From positions 543,611,970 to 543,675,969 of the forward strand of contig CM022297.1 of the NCBI GenBank assembly GCA_011799875.1: a stretch of 64,000 nt of DNA, read 5' to 3'. Source of the DNA: Thinopyrum elongatum. Lineage: Eukaryota; Streptophyta; Magnoliopsida; Poales; Poaceae. Made by a program: the position numbers and the translations under genes. Below, piece after piece: positions 49,891 to 63,253 of this stretch. The notes under the pieces were generated by a model. The model ran no database searches. It saw nothing but the letters and a program-made list of their open reading frames with translations, and was not told the origin of the DNA. How positions within the stretch are numbered: position 1 is the first letter of the stretch; every line of letters starts with the position of its first letter.

Positions 49891-52800
49891 ATGGCAGTCC
49901 TTGAAAGAATTTCACTTTCCCATGACGCTTTTCTCCGCACCGCCCTAAAATTTCGTGTCCTCGATGCGGGTGATATTGCTTCCACATATATATTGATCGA
50001 TGCCAGGAATGCCCTTTGGTTCATGGCTGTCACACACATAAGTTACACCATTCCACACGGTGAAAACAAGGAGTATAAGGCTTATAGGCGCTGGATTTTC
50101 TTGAATTTACTGCCAAATGAGATTGCCTGGATCATGGAGCATGTGCAGAAAGCAAAGTTTGTCCTTACCGGGGAGACTAATGTCAATAATCAACATAATC
50201 TCTCGAATTTCCTTCAAAAGGAAGTGCCAATGGGTTCAGAAACTTGTTCGAAAAGTAGCGGTGAATCATGTTATTTGACTGTCAGGGCCAAAAAGTCCTG
50301 CTTAACACCAAATTTTAGGGTACTCCAATCCACCTGGTGCAAGACGGGGGTATTTTTTGGATTCGCACGCTCGCCGCGAGCATTTTGAGTACTTGCGGGT
50401 CTGAAACGGACTCCAAATGACAATATTATGACCGTTCTAGTGAAACCGTTCCATTATAAGGCAGTCCTTGAAAGAATTTCACTTTCCCGTGACTCTTTTC
50501 TCCGCACCGCGCTGAAATTTTGTGTCCTTGATGCCGGTGTTATTATTTCCACATATATATTAATGGATGCTAGGAATGCCCTTTGGTTCATGGCTGTCAC
50601 ACACATAAGTTACACCATGCCACACGGCGAAAACTAGGAGTATAAGGATTATAGGCGCTGGATTTTCTTGAATTTACAGCCAAATGAGATTGCCCGGATC
50701 ATAGAGCATGTGCAGAAAGCAATGTTCGTCCCTACCGGGGAGACTAATGCCTATAATCAATGTAATCTCTTGAATTTCCTTCGAAAGGAAGTGCCAATGG
50801 GTTCAGAAACTTGTTCGAAAACTAGCGGCGAATCATGTTCTTCGACTTTCAGGGCCAAAAAGTCCTGCTTAATGCCGAATTTGAGGGTACTCCGAGCCTC
50901 CTGGTGCAAGCCGAGGGTATTTTCTGGATTCGCACGCTCGCCGCGAGCATTTTGAGTACTTGTGGGTCCGAAACAGACTCCGAATGACAAAGTTATGACC
51001 GTTCTAGTGAAAACCGGTCCATTATATGTCAGTCCTTGAAAGAATTTCACTTTCCCGTGACACTTTTCTCCGCACCGCCCTGAAATTTTGTGTCCTTGAT
51101 GCCAGAGTTATTGTTTCCACATATATATTAACCGATGCCAGGAATGCCCTTTGGTTCATGGCTGTGACACACATAAGTTACACCATGCCACACGGCGAAA
51201 ACAAGGAGTATAAGGCTTATAGGCGCTGGATTTTCTTGAATTTACGGCCAAATGAGATTGCCCGGATCATAGAGCATGTGCAAAAAGCAGTGTTTGTCCT
51301 TATCGGGGAGAATAATGTCTATAATCAATGTAATCTCTCGAATTTCTTTCAAAAGGAAGTGCCAATCGGTTCAGAAACTTGTTCGAAAAGCAGGAGCGAA
51401 TCATGTTCTTTGACTTTTAGGGCCAACAAGTCTTGCTTTACGCCAAAATTGATGTACTCTGAGCCTCCTGGCACCAGCCAGGGATATTTTCTGGATTTGC
51501 ACGCTTGCCGTGAGCATTCTGAGTACTTGTGGGTCCGAAACAGACTCCAAATGACAAAGTTATGTCCGGTCTATTGAAAACCGGTCCATTATATGGTAGT
51601 CCTTGAAAGAATTAAACTTTCCCATGGCGCTTTTCTCCGCACCACCCTGACATTTTGTTTCCTCGATGCTGGAGATATTGTTTCCACATATATATTAACC
51701 AATGCCAGGAATGCCCTTTGGTTCATGGCTGTCACACACATAAGTTACACCATGCCACACGGCGAAAACAAGGAGTATAAGGCCTATAGGCGCTGGATTT
51801 TCTTGAATTTACGGCCAAACGGGATTGCCTGGATCATAGAGCATGTGCAGAAAGCAACGTTTGTCCTTACCAGGGAGACTAATGTCAATAATCAATGTAA
51901 TCTCTCGAATTTCCTTCAAAAGGAAGTGCCAGTGGGTTCAGAAACTTGTTCTAAAAGCAGCGGCGAATCATGTTCTTTGACTTTGAGGGCCAAAAAGTCC
52001 TGCTAAACACCAAATTTGAGGGTAGTCCGAGCCACCTGCCACAAGATAGGGGTATTTTATGGATTTGCACGCTCACCGTGAGCATTTTGAGTACTTGTGG
52101 GTCCAAAACGGACTCGGAATGAAAAAGTTATGACCATTCTAGTTAAAACCGGTACATTATATGGCAGTCCTTGAAAGAATTTCACTTTTCCGTGATGCTT
52201 TTCTCCGCACCGCCCTAAAATTTTGTGTCCTCGGTTGTGGAGATATTGTTTCACATATATATTGACCAATGCCAAGAATGTCCTTTGGTTCATGGCTATC
52301 ACACACATAAGTTACACCATGCCACACGGCGAAAACAAGGAGTATAAGGCTTATAGGCGCTGGATTTTCTTGAATTTACGGCCAAATGGGATTGCCCGGA
52401 TCATAGAGCATGTGTAGAAAGCAACGTTTGTCCTTACCGGGGAGACTAATGTGTATAATCAACATAATCTATTGAATTTCTTTCAAAAGGAAGTGCCAAT
52501 GGGTTCAGAAACTTGTTCGAAAAGCAGCGGCGAATCATGTTCTTTGACTTTCAGGGCCAAAAAGTCCTTCTTAATGCCGAAATTGAGGGTACTCCGAGCC
52601 TCCTGGCGCAAGCCAGGGGTATTTTCTGGATTCGCATGCGCGCTGCGAGCATTCTGAGTACTTGTGGGTCCAAAACGGACTCCGAATGACAAAGTTATGA
52701 CCGTTCTATTGAAAACCGGTCCATTATATGGCAGTCCTTGAAAGAATTTCACTTTCCCGTGACGTTTTTCACCGCACCGCCCTATAATTTTGTGTCCTCG

Positions 52801-55560
52801 ATGCTGGAGATAATGTTTCCACATATATATTAACCAATGCCAGGAATACCCTTTGGTTCATGGCAGTCACGCACATAAGTTACACCATGCCACACGGCGA
52901 AAACCAGGAGTATAAGGCTTATAGGCGCTGGATTTTCTTGAATTTACTACCAAATGGGATTGCCCAGATCATAGAGCATGTGTGGAAAGCAATGTTTGTC
53001 CTTACTGAGGAGATTAATGTCAATAATCAACGTAATCACTCAAATTTCCTTCAAAATGAAGTGCCAATGGGTTCAGAAACTTGTTCGAAAAGCATCGATG
53101 AATCTTGTTCTTCGACTTTCAGGGCCAAAAAGTCATGCTTAATGCTGAATTTGAGGGTACTCCGATCCTCCTGGCACAAACCAGGCATATTTTATGGATT
53201 CACATGCTCGCCATGAGCATTTTGAGTACTTGTGGGTCCAAAACGGACTCCGAATGACAAAGTTATGACCGTTCTAGTGAAAACCGGTCCATTATATGGC
53301 AGTCCTTGAAAGAATTTCACTTTCCCGTGACGCTTTTCTTCGCACCGCCCTGACATTTTGTGTCCTTGATGCTGCAGTAATTGTTTCCACATATATATTG
53401 ACCGATGCCTAGAATGCCCTTTGGTTCATGGCTCTCACACACATAAGTTACACCATGCCACACGGCGAAAACAAGGAGTATAAGGCTTATAGGCGCTGGA
53501 TTTTCTTGAATTTACGGCCAAATTGGATTGCCTGGATCATAGAGCATGTGTAGAAAGCAAAGTTTGTCCTTACCGGGGAGACTAATGTCAATCATCAACA
53601 TAATCTCTCGAATTTCCTTCAAAAGGAAGTGCCAATGGGTTCAGAAACTTGTTCGAAAAGTAGTTGCGAATCATGTTCTTTGACTATCAGGGCCAAAAAG
53701 TCCTGCTTAATGCCGAATTTGAGGGTACTTTGAGCCACCTAGTGCAAGCCGGGGGTATTTTTTATATTCGCATGCTCGCCGCGAGCATTTTTAGTACTTG
53801 TGGGTCCGAAACGGACTCCAACTGACAATATTATGACCGTTCTAGTGAAACCGTTCCATTATAAGGCAGTCCTTGAAAGAATTTCACTTTTCCGTGACGC
53901 TTTTCTTCACACCGCCCTGAAATATTGTGTCCTCGATGCCGGAGTTATTGTTTCCACATATATATTGACCGATCCCAGGAATGCCCTTTGGTACATGGTT
54001 GTCACACACATAAGTTACACCATGACACACGGCGAAAACAAGGAGTATAAGACTTATAGGCGCTGGATTTTCTTGAATTTACGGCCAAATGATATTGCCC
54101 GGATCATAGAGCATGTGTAGAAAGCAATGTTTGTCCCTACCGGGGAGACTAATGCCTATAATCAATGTAATCTCTTGAATTTACTTTGAAAGGAAGTGCC
54201 AATGGGTTCAGAAACTTGTTCAAAAACTAGCGGCGAATCATGTTCTTCGACTTTCAGGGCCAAAAAGTCCTGCTTAATGCCAAATATGAGGGTACTCCAA
54301 GCCTCCTGGTGCAAGCCGAGGATTTTTTCTAGATTCGCACGCTCGCCGCGAGAATGTTGAGTACTTGTGGGTCTGAAACAGACTCCGAATGACAAAGTTA
54401 TGACCGTTCTAGTGAAAACCGGTCCATTATTTGGCAGTCCTTGAAAGAATTTCACTTTCCCGTGACACTTTTCACCGCACCGCCCTCAAATTTTGTGTCC
54501 TCGATGCCAGAGTTATTGTTTCCACATATATATTAACCAATGCCAGGAATGCCCTTTGGTTCATGGCAGTGACACACATAAGTGACACCATGACACACGG
54601 CGAAAACAAGGAGTATAAGGCTTATAGGCGCTAGATTTTCTTGAATTTACGGCCAAATGAGATTGCCTGGATCATAGAGCTTGTGTAAAAAGCAATGTTT
54701 GTCCTTATCGGGGAGAATAATGTCTATAATCAATGTAATCTCTCGAATTTCTTCAAAAGGAAGTGCCAATCGGTTCAGAAGCTTGTTCGAAAAGCAGGAG
54801 CGAATCATGTTCTTTGACTTTTAGGGCCAAAAAGTCTCGCTTTACGCCAAAATTGAGGGTACTCTGAGCCTCCTGGCACAAGCCAGCGATATTTTCTGGA
54901 TTCACACGCTTGCCGTGTGCATTCTGAGTACTTGTGGGTCCAAAACAGACTCCGATTGACAAAGTTATGTCCGTTCTATTGAAAACCGGCCCATTATATG
55001 GCAGTCCTTGAAAGAATTTCACTTTCCCGTGGCGCTTTTCTCTGCACCACCCTAAATTTTTGTGTCCTCGATGTTGGAGATATTGTTTCCACATATATAT
55101 TGACCAATGCCAAGAATGCCCTTTGGTTCATGGCTGTCACACACATAAGTTACACCATGCCACACGGCGAAAACAAGGAGTATAAGGCTTATAGGCGCTG
55201 GATTTTCTTGAATTTACGGCCAAACGGGATTGCCTGGATCATAGAGCATGTGCAGAAAGCAACGTTTGTCCATACCAGGGATACGAATGTCAATAATCAA
55301 TGTAATCTCTCGAATTTCCTTCAAAAGAAAGTGCCAGTGGGTTCAGAAACTTGTTCAAAAAGCAGCAGCGAATCATGTTCTTTGACATTGAGGGCCAAAA
55401 AGTCCTGCTAAATGCCAAATTTGAGGGTACTCCGAGCCACTTGCCACAATCCAAGGGTATTTTCTAGATTCGGACGCTCACCGTGAGCATTTTGAGTACT
55501 TGTGGGTCTGAAACGGGCTCCGAATGAAAAAGTTATAACCATTCTAGTGAAAACAGGTCC
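49891..55560 (+). repeat. Right-array copy of the higher-order module
   Basis: The monomer order at 49891, 50458, 51026, 51593 reproduces the left-array order at 19092, 19632, 20200, 20768, and also 1508, 2074, 2643, 3210, as judged by diagnostic variants (AAACCGTTCCATTATAAGG, GTTATTGTTTCC, TTATCGGGGAGAATAAT, ACCAATGCCAG). The following run (52164, 53299, 53865, 54431, 54998) repeats the 5-monomer module with one extra monomer at 52729. The module therefore predates separation of the two arrays. Confidence 0.72.
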
Positions 55561-57504
55561 ATTATATTTCTCCGCACCGCCCTAAAATTTTGTGTCCTCG
55601 GTTGTGGAGATATTGTTTCCACATATATATTAACCGATGCCAGGAATGCCCTATGGTTCATGGCTGTCACACACATAAGTTACACCATGCCACACGGCGA
55701 AAACAAGGAGTATAAGGCTTATAGGCGCTGGATTTTCTTGAATTTACTGCCAAATGGGATTGCCCGGATCATAGAGCATGTGCGGAAAGCAACGTTTGTC
55801 CTTACTGACGAGATTAATGTCAATAATCAACGTAATCTCTCGAATTTCCTTCAAAAGCAAGTGCCAATGGGTTGAGAAACTTGTTCGAAAAGCAGCGGTG
55901 AATCTTATTCTTTGACTTTTATGGCCAAAAAGTCCTTCTTATTGCTGAATTTGAGGGTACTCCGAGCCTCTTGGCACAAACCAGGCATATTTTATGGATT
56001 CACATGCTCGCCGCAAGCATTTTGAGTACATGTGGGTCCAAAACGGACTCCGAATGACAAAGTTATGACCGTTCTAGTGAAAACTGGTCCATTATACGAC
56101 AGTCCTTGAAAGAATTTCACTTTCCCGTGACGCTTTTCTCCGCACCGCCCTGAAATTTTGTGTCCTCGATGCTGGAGATATTGTTTCCACATATATATTG
56201 ACCGATGCCAGGAATGCCCTTTGGTTCATGTCTGTCACACACATAAGTTACACCATGCCACACGGCGAAAACAAGGAGTATAAGGCTTACAGGCACTGGA
56301 TTTTCTTGAATTTACGGCCAAATGGGATTGCCCGGATCATAGAGCATGTGCAAAAAGCAATGTGTGTCCTTACCGGGGAGACTAATGTCCATAGTCAACG
56401 TAATCTCTGAAATTTCCTTCAAAATGATGTGCCAATATGTTCAGAAACTTGTTCGAAAAGCAGCGGCGAATCATGTTCTTTTACTTTCAGGGAAAAAGTC
56501 CTGCTTAACACCGAATTTGAGAGTACTCCAAGCCTCCTAGGGAAAGCTGCGAGCATTTTGAGTACTTGTGGGTCCGAAACAGACTCCGAATGACAAGGTT
56601 ATGACCGTTCTAGTGAAAACCGGTCCATTATATGGCAGTCCTTGAAAGAATTTCACTTTACCATGACGTTTCTCTCCGCACTGCCCTAGAATTTTATGTC
56701 CTTGATGCTCGAGATAAAGTTTCCACATATATATTGACCGATGCCAGGAATGCCTTTTGTTTCATGGCTGTCACACACATAAGTTACACCATGCCACACG
56801 GCGAAAACTTGGAGTATAAGGCCAAACGGGATTGCCCGGATCATAGAGCATGTGCAGAAAGCAATGTTTGTCCTTACCAGGGAGACTAATGTCAATAATT
56901 GACGTAATCTCTAGAATTTCCTTCAAAAGGAAGTGCCAATGGGTTCAGAAACTTGTTCGAAAAGCAGCGGCGAATCATGTTCTTTGACTTTCAGGGCCAA
57001 AATGTCATGCTTAACACCGAATTTGAGGGTACTCCAAGCCCCCGGGCACAAGCCGGGGGTATTTTATGGATTCGCATGCTCGTCGCGAGCATTTTGAGTA
57101 CTTGTGGGTCCAAAATGGAGTTCGAATGAGAAAGTTATGACCGTTCTAGTGAAAACCGGTCCATTATATGGCAGCCCTTGAAAAATTCCACTTTCCCATG
57201 ACGCTTTTCTCTGCACCGCCCTGAAAGTTTGTGTCCTCTATGCTGGATATATTGTTTCCACATATATATTAATCGATGCCAGGAATGCCGTTTGGTTCAC
57301 GGTTGTCACACACATAAGTTACACCATGCCACACGGCGAAAACAAGGAGTATAAGGCTTATAGGCGCTGGATTTTCTTCAATTTAAGGCCAAATGGGATT
57401 GCCCGGATCATAGAGCATGTGCAGAAAGCAATGTTTGTCCTTACCGGGGAGACTAATGTCAATAATCAACGTAATCTCTAGAATTTCCTTCAAATGGAAT
57501 CATC

Positions 57505-58436
57505 TTCTTTGACTTTCAGTTCCTAAAATTCCTGCTTAACACTGAATTTGAGGGTACTCCAAGCCTCCTGGCGCAAGCCGGGGGTATTTTTTGGATTCGC
57601 ACACTCGCCGTGAGCAATTTGTGTACTGTGGGTCTGAAACAGACTCCGAATGACAAAGTTATGACCGTTCTAATGAAAACCGTTCCATTATATGGCAATC
57701 CTTCAAAGAATTTCACTTTCACGTGATGCTTTTCTCCGCACCGCCGTAAAATTTTGTGTCCTCGATGCTGGAGATATTGTTTCCACATATATATTGATCG
57801 ATGCAAGGAATGCCCTTTGGTTCATGGTTGCCACATGGCGAAAACAAGGAGTATAAGGCTTATAGGCGCTGGATTTTCTTGAAATACGGCCAAATGGGAC
57901 TGCCCGGATCATAGAGCATGTGCAGAAAGCAACGTTTATCCTTACCGGGGAGACTAATGTCAATAAGCAACGTAATCTCTCAAATTTCCTTCAAAAGGAA
58001 GTGCCAATGGGTTCAGAAACTTGTTCGAAAAGCAGCGGCGAATCATGTTCTTTGACTTTCAGGGCCAAAAAGTCCTGCTTAACGCCGAATTTGAGGGTAC
58101 TCCAAGCATCCTGGGGCAAGCCGCGAGCATTCTATAATCAATGTAATCTCTTGAATTTCTTTCAAAAGGAAGTGCCAATCGGTTCAGAAACTTGTTCGAA
58201 AAGCTGGAGCGAATCATGTTCTTTGACTTTTAGGGCCAAAAAGTCTTGCTTTACGCCAAAATTGAAGGTACTCTAAGCCTCCTGGCACAAGCCAGGGATA
58301 TTTTCTGGATTCGCACGCTTATCGTGAGCATTCTGACTACTTGTGGGTCCGAAATAGACTCCAAATGACAAAGTTATGTCCGTTCTATTGAAAACCGGTC
58401 CATTATATGGCAGTCCTTGAAAGAATTTCACTTTCC
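57505..58436 (+). repeat. Near-identical segment X (source copy)
   Basis: Identical to 61385-62316 at offset 3880 except for about one or two bases (for example TTCTGACTAC at 58331 against TTCTGAGTAC). The left limit is set by CATCTTCTTT here against CATGTTCTTT in the copy. The segment carries the CAATCCTTCAAAGAATTT variant and the chimeric join near 58134. Confidence 0.9.
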
Positions 58437-60473
58437 TGTGGCGCTTTTCTCCGCACCACCCTGAAATTTTGTGTCCTCGATGCTGGAGATATTGTTTCCA
58501 CATATATATTGACTAATGCCAGGAATGCCCTTTGGTAAATGGCTGTCACACACATAAGTTACACCATGCCACACGGCGAAAACAAGGAGTATAAGGCTTA
58601 TAGGCTCTGGATTTTCTTGAATTTACGGCCAAACGGGATTGCCTGGATCATAGAGCATGTGCAGAAAGCAACGTTTGTCCTTACTAGGGAGACTAATGTC
58701 AATACTCAATGTAATCTCTCGAATTTCCTTCAAAAGGAAGTGCCAGTGGGTTCAGAAACTTGTTCTAAAAGCAGTGGTGAATCATGTTCTTTGACTTTGA
58801 GGGCTAAAAAGTCCTGCTAAACGCCAATTTTGAGGGTACTCTGAGCCACCTGCCACAAGCCGGGGGTATTTTCTGGATTCGCACGCCCACCGTGAGCATT
58901 TTGAGTACTTGTGGGTCCATTATATGGCCGTCCTTGAAAGAATTTCACTTTCCCGTGATGCTTTTCTCCATACCGCCCTAAATTTTTGTGTTCTCGGTTG
59001 TGGAGATATTGTTTCACATATATCTTGACCAATGCCAAGAATGCCCTTTGGTTCATGGCTTTCACACACATAAGTTACACCATGCCACACGGCGAAAACA
59101 AGGAGTATAAGGCTTATAGGCGCTGGATTTTCTTGAATTTATGGCCAAATGGGATTGCCTGGATCATAGAGCATGTGCATAAAGCAATGTTTGCCCTTAC
59201 CGGGGAGACTAATGTCTATAATCAACATAATCTATCGAATTTCTTTCAAAAGGAAGTGCCAATGGGTTCAGAAACTTGTTCGAAAAGCAGCGGCGAATCA
59301 TGTTCTTTGACTTTCAGGGCCAAAAAGTCCTTCTTAATGCCGAAATTGAGGGTACTCCGAGCCTCCTAGTGCAAGCCAGGGTTATTTTTTGGATTCTCAC
59401 GCTCGCTACGAGCATTCTGAGTACTTGTGGGTCCAAAACGGACTCCGAATGACAAAGTTATGATCGTTCTATTGAAAACCGGTCCATTATATGGCAGTCC
59501 TTGAAAGAATTTCACTTTCCCGTGACGCTTTTCTCCGCACCGCCCTGAAATTTTGTGTTCTCGATGCTGGAGATATTGTTTCCACATTGGAATCATAGAG
59601 CATGTGCAGAAAGCAATGTGGGTCCTTACCGGGGAGACTAATGTCTATAATCAATGTAATCTCTCGAATTTCCTTCAAAATGAAGTGCCAATGGGTTCAG
59701 AAACTTGTTCGAAAAGCAGCGGCGAATTATGTTCTTTGACTTTCAGGGCCAAAAAGTTCTGCATAACACCGAATTTGAGGGTACTCAAAGCCTCTTAGTG
59801 CAAGCCAAGTGTATTTTCTGGATTCACACGCTCGCCCCAAGCATTTTGAGTATTTGTGGGTCCGAAACGGACTCCGAATGACAAAGTTATGACCGTTCTA
59901 GTGAAAACCGGTCCATTATATGGCAGTCCTTGAAAGAATTTCACTTTCCCGTGATGCTTTTCTCCGCACCGCCCTAAAATTTTGTGCCCTCGATGCTGCA
60001 GATATTGTTTCCACATATTAATTGACCGATGCCAGGAATGCCCTTTGGTTCATGGCTATCACACACATAAGTTACACCATGCCACACAGCGAAAACAAGA
60101 AGTATAGGGCTTATAAGCGCTTGATTTTCTTGAATTTACGGCCAAATGGGAATCATAGAGCATGTGCAGAAAGCAATGTGTGTCCTTACCGAGGAGACTA
60201 ATGTCTATAATCAATGTAATCTCTCAAATTTCGTTCAAAACGAAGTGCCAATGTGTTTAGAAACTTGTTCAAAAATTGGCGGCGAATTATGTTCTTTGAC
60301 ATTCAGGGCCAAAAAGTCCTGCTTAAGACTAAATTTAAGGGTACTCCAAGCCTCCTAGCGCAAGCCGAGGGTATTTTCTGGATTCGCATGCTCGCCATGA
60401 GCATTTTGAGTAATTGTTGGTCCCAAACAGACTCCGAATGACAAAGTTATGACCGTTCTAGTGAAAACCGGTC

Positions 60474-61446
60474 CATTATATGGCAGTCCTTGAAAGAATT
60501 TCACTTTCCCGTGACGCTTTTCTCCGCACCGCCCTGAAATTTTGTCTCCTCGATGCTGGAGATATTGTTTCCACATATATATTAACCAATGCCAGGAATG
60601 CCCTTTGGTTCATGGCTGTCACACACATAAGTTACACCATGCCACACGGCAAAAACAAGGAGTATAAGGCTTATAGGCGCTGGATTTTTTTCAATTTAAG
60701 GCCAAACGGGATTGCCCGGATCATAGAGCATGTGCAGAAAGCAATGTTTGTCCTTACCAGGGAGACTAATGTCAATAATTGACGTAATCTATAGAATTTC
60801 CTTCAAAAGGTAGTGCCAATGGGTTCAGAAACTTGTTCGAAAAGCAGCGGCGAATTATGTTCTTTGACTTTCAGGGCCAAAATGTCCTGCTTAACACCGA
60901 ATTTGAGGGTACTCCAAGCCCCCGGGCGCAAGCCGAGGGTATTTTATGGATTCACACGCTCGCCGCGAGCATTTTGAGTACTTGTCGGTCCAAAACGGAC
61001 TTCGAATGACAAAGTTATAACCGTTCTAGTGAAAATCGGTGCATTATATGGCAGTCCTTGAAAAATTCCACTTTCCCGTGACGCTTTTCTCCGCACCGCC
61101 CTGAAATTTTGTGTCCTCTATGCTGGAGATATTGTTTCCACATATATATTAATCGATGCCAGGAATGCCGTTTGGTTCACGGTTGTCACACACATAAGTT
61201 ACACCATGCCACACGGCGAAAACAAGGAGTATAAGGCTTATAGGCTCTGGATTTTCTTGAATTTACGGCGAAATGGGATTGCCCGGATCATAGAGCATGT
61301 GCAGAAAGCAATGTTTGTCCTTACCGGGGAGACTAATGTCAATAATCAACGTAATCTCTCAAATTTCCATCAAAAGGAATCATGTTCTTTGACTTTCAGT
61401 TCCTAAAATTCCTGCTTAACACTGAATTTGAGGGTACTCCAAGCCT
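60474..61446 (+). repeat. Near-identical segment Z (source copy)
   Basis: Matches 62281-63253 at offset 1807. I saw one difference (CGGTGCATTATATG at 61038 against CGGTCCATTATATG). Homology ends where CCTCCTGGCGCAAGCCGG becomes CCTGCTGGCGCAAATCGG in the copy. It contains a diagnostic ATTTTTTTCAATTTAAGG and a monomer with the shortened AAAAGGAATC form. Confidence 0.9.
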
Positions 61447-62316
61447 CCTGGCGCAAGCCGGGGGTATTTTTTGGATTCGCACACTCGCCGTGAGCAATTT
61501 GTGTACTGTGGGTCTGAAACAGACTCCGAATGACAAAGTTATGACCGTTCTAATGAAAACCGTTCCATTATATGGCAATCCTTCAAAGAATTTCACTTTC
61601 ACGTGATGCTTTTCTCCGCACCGCCGTAAAATTTTGTGTCCTCGATGCTGGAGATATTGTTTCCACATATATATTGATCGATGCAAGGAATGCCCTTTGG
61701 TTCATGGTTGCCACATGGCGAAAACAAGGAGTATAAGGCTTATAGGCGCTGGATTTTCTTGAAATACGGCCAAATGGGACTGCCCGGATCATAGAGCATG
61801 TGCAGAAAGCAACGTTTATCCTTACCGGGGAGACTAATGTCAATAAGCAACGTAATCTCTCAAATTTCCTTCAAAAGGAAGTGCCAATGGGTTCAGAAAC
61901 TTGTTCGAAAAGCAGCGGCGAATCATGTTCTTTGACTTTCAGGGCCAAAAAGTCCTGCTTAACGCCGAATTTGAGGGTACTCCAAGCATCCTGGGGCAAG
62001 CCGCGAGCATTCTATAATCAATGTAATCTCTTGAATTTCTTTCAAAAGGAAGTGCCAATCGGTTCAGAAACTTGTTCGAAAAGCTGGAGCGAATCATGTT
62101 CTTTGACTTTTAGGGCCAAAAAGTCTTGCTTTACGCCAAAATTGAAGGTACTCTAAGCCTCCTGGCACAAGCCAGGGATATTTTCTGGATTCGCACGCTT
62201 ATCGTGAGCATTCTGAGTACTTGTGGGTCCGAAATAGACTCCAAATGACAAAGTTATGTCCGTTCTATTGAAAACCGGTCCATTATATGGCAGTCCTTGA
62301 AAGAATTTCACTTTCC
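61385..62316 (+). repeat. Near-identical segment X' (duplicate)
   Basis: Duplicate of 57505-58436. It passes directly into Z' at a join lying in 62280-62316, within the shared landmark where both parents are identical. The order X, Y, Z, X', Z' fits a 3880-bp tandem duplication followed by loss of about 2073 bp (Y'). Confidence 0.9.
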
Positions 62317-63253
62317 CGTGACGCTTTTCTCCGCACCGCCCTGAAATTTTGTCTCCTCGATGCTGGAGATATTGTTTCCACATATATATTAACCAATGCC
62401 AGGAATGCCCTTTGGTTCATGGCTGTCACACACATAAGTTACACCATGCCACACGGCAAAAACAAGGAGTATAAGGCTTATAGGCGCTGGATTTTTTTCA
62501 ATTTAAGGCCAAACGGGATTGCCCGGATCATAGAGCATGTGCAGAAAGCAATGTTTGTCCTTACCAGGGAGACTAATGTCAATAATTGACGTAATCTATA
62601 GAATTTCCTTCAAAAGGTAGTGCCAATGGGTTCAGAAACTTGTTCGAAAAGCAGCGGCGAATTATGTTCTTTGACTTTCAGGGCCAAAATGTCCTGCTTA
62701 ACACCGAATTTGAGGGTACTCCAAGCCCCCGGGCGCAAGCCGAGGGTATTTTATGGATTCACACGCTCGCCGCGAGCATTTTGAGTACTTGTCGGTCCAA
62801 AACGGACTTCGAATGACAAAGTTATAACCGTTCTAGTGAAAATCGGTCCATTATATGGCAGTCCTTGAAAAATTCCACTTTCCCGTGACGCTTTTCTCCG
62901 CACCGCCCTGAAATTTTGTGTCCTCTATGCTGGAGATATTGTTTCCACATATATATTAATCGATGCCAGGAATGCCGTTTGGTTCACGGTTGTCACACAC
63001 ATAAGTTACACCATGCCACACGGCGAAAACAAGGAGTATAAGGCTTATAGGCTCTGGATTTTCTTGAATTTACGGCGAAATGGGATTGCCCGGATCATAG
63101 AGCATGTGCAGAAAGCAATGTTTGTCCTTACCGGGGAGACTAATGTCAATAATCAACGTAATCTCTCAAATTTCCATCAAAAGGAATCATGTTCTTTGAC
63201 TTTCAGTTCCTAAAATTCCTGCTTAACACTGAATTTGAGGGTACTCCAAGCCT
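62281..63253 (+). repeat. Near-identical segment Z' (duplicate)
   Basis: Duplicate of 60474-61446. The offset of 1807 equals 3880 minus 2073, consistent with the internal deletion inferred for X'. After 63253 the sequence returns to a related but diverged monomer. Confidence 0.88.
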
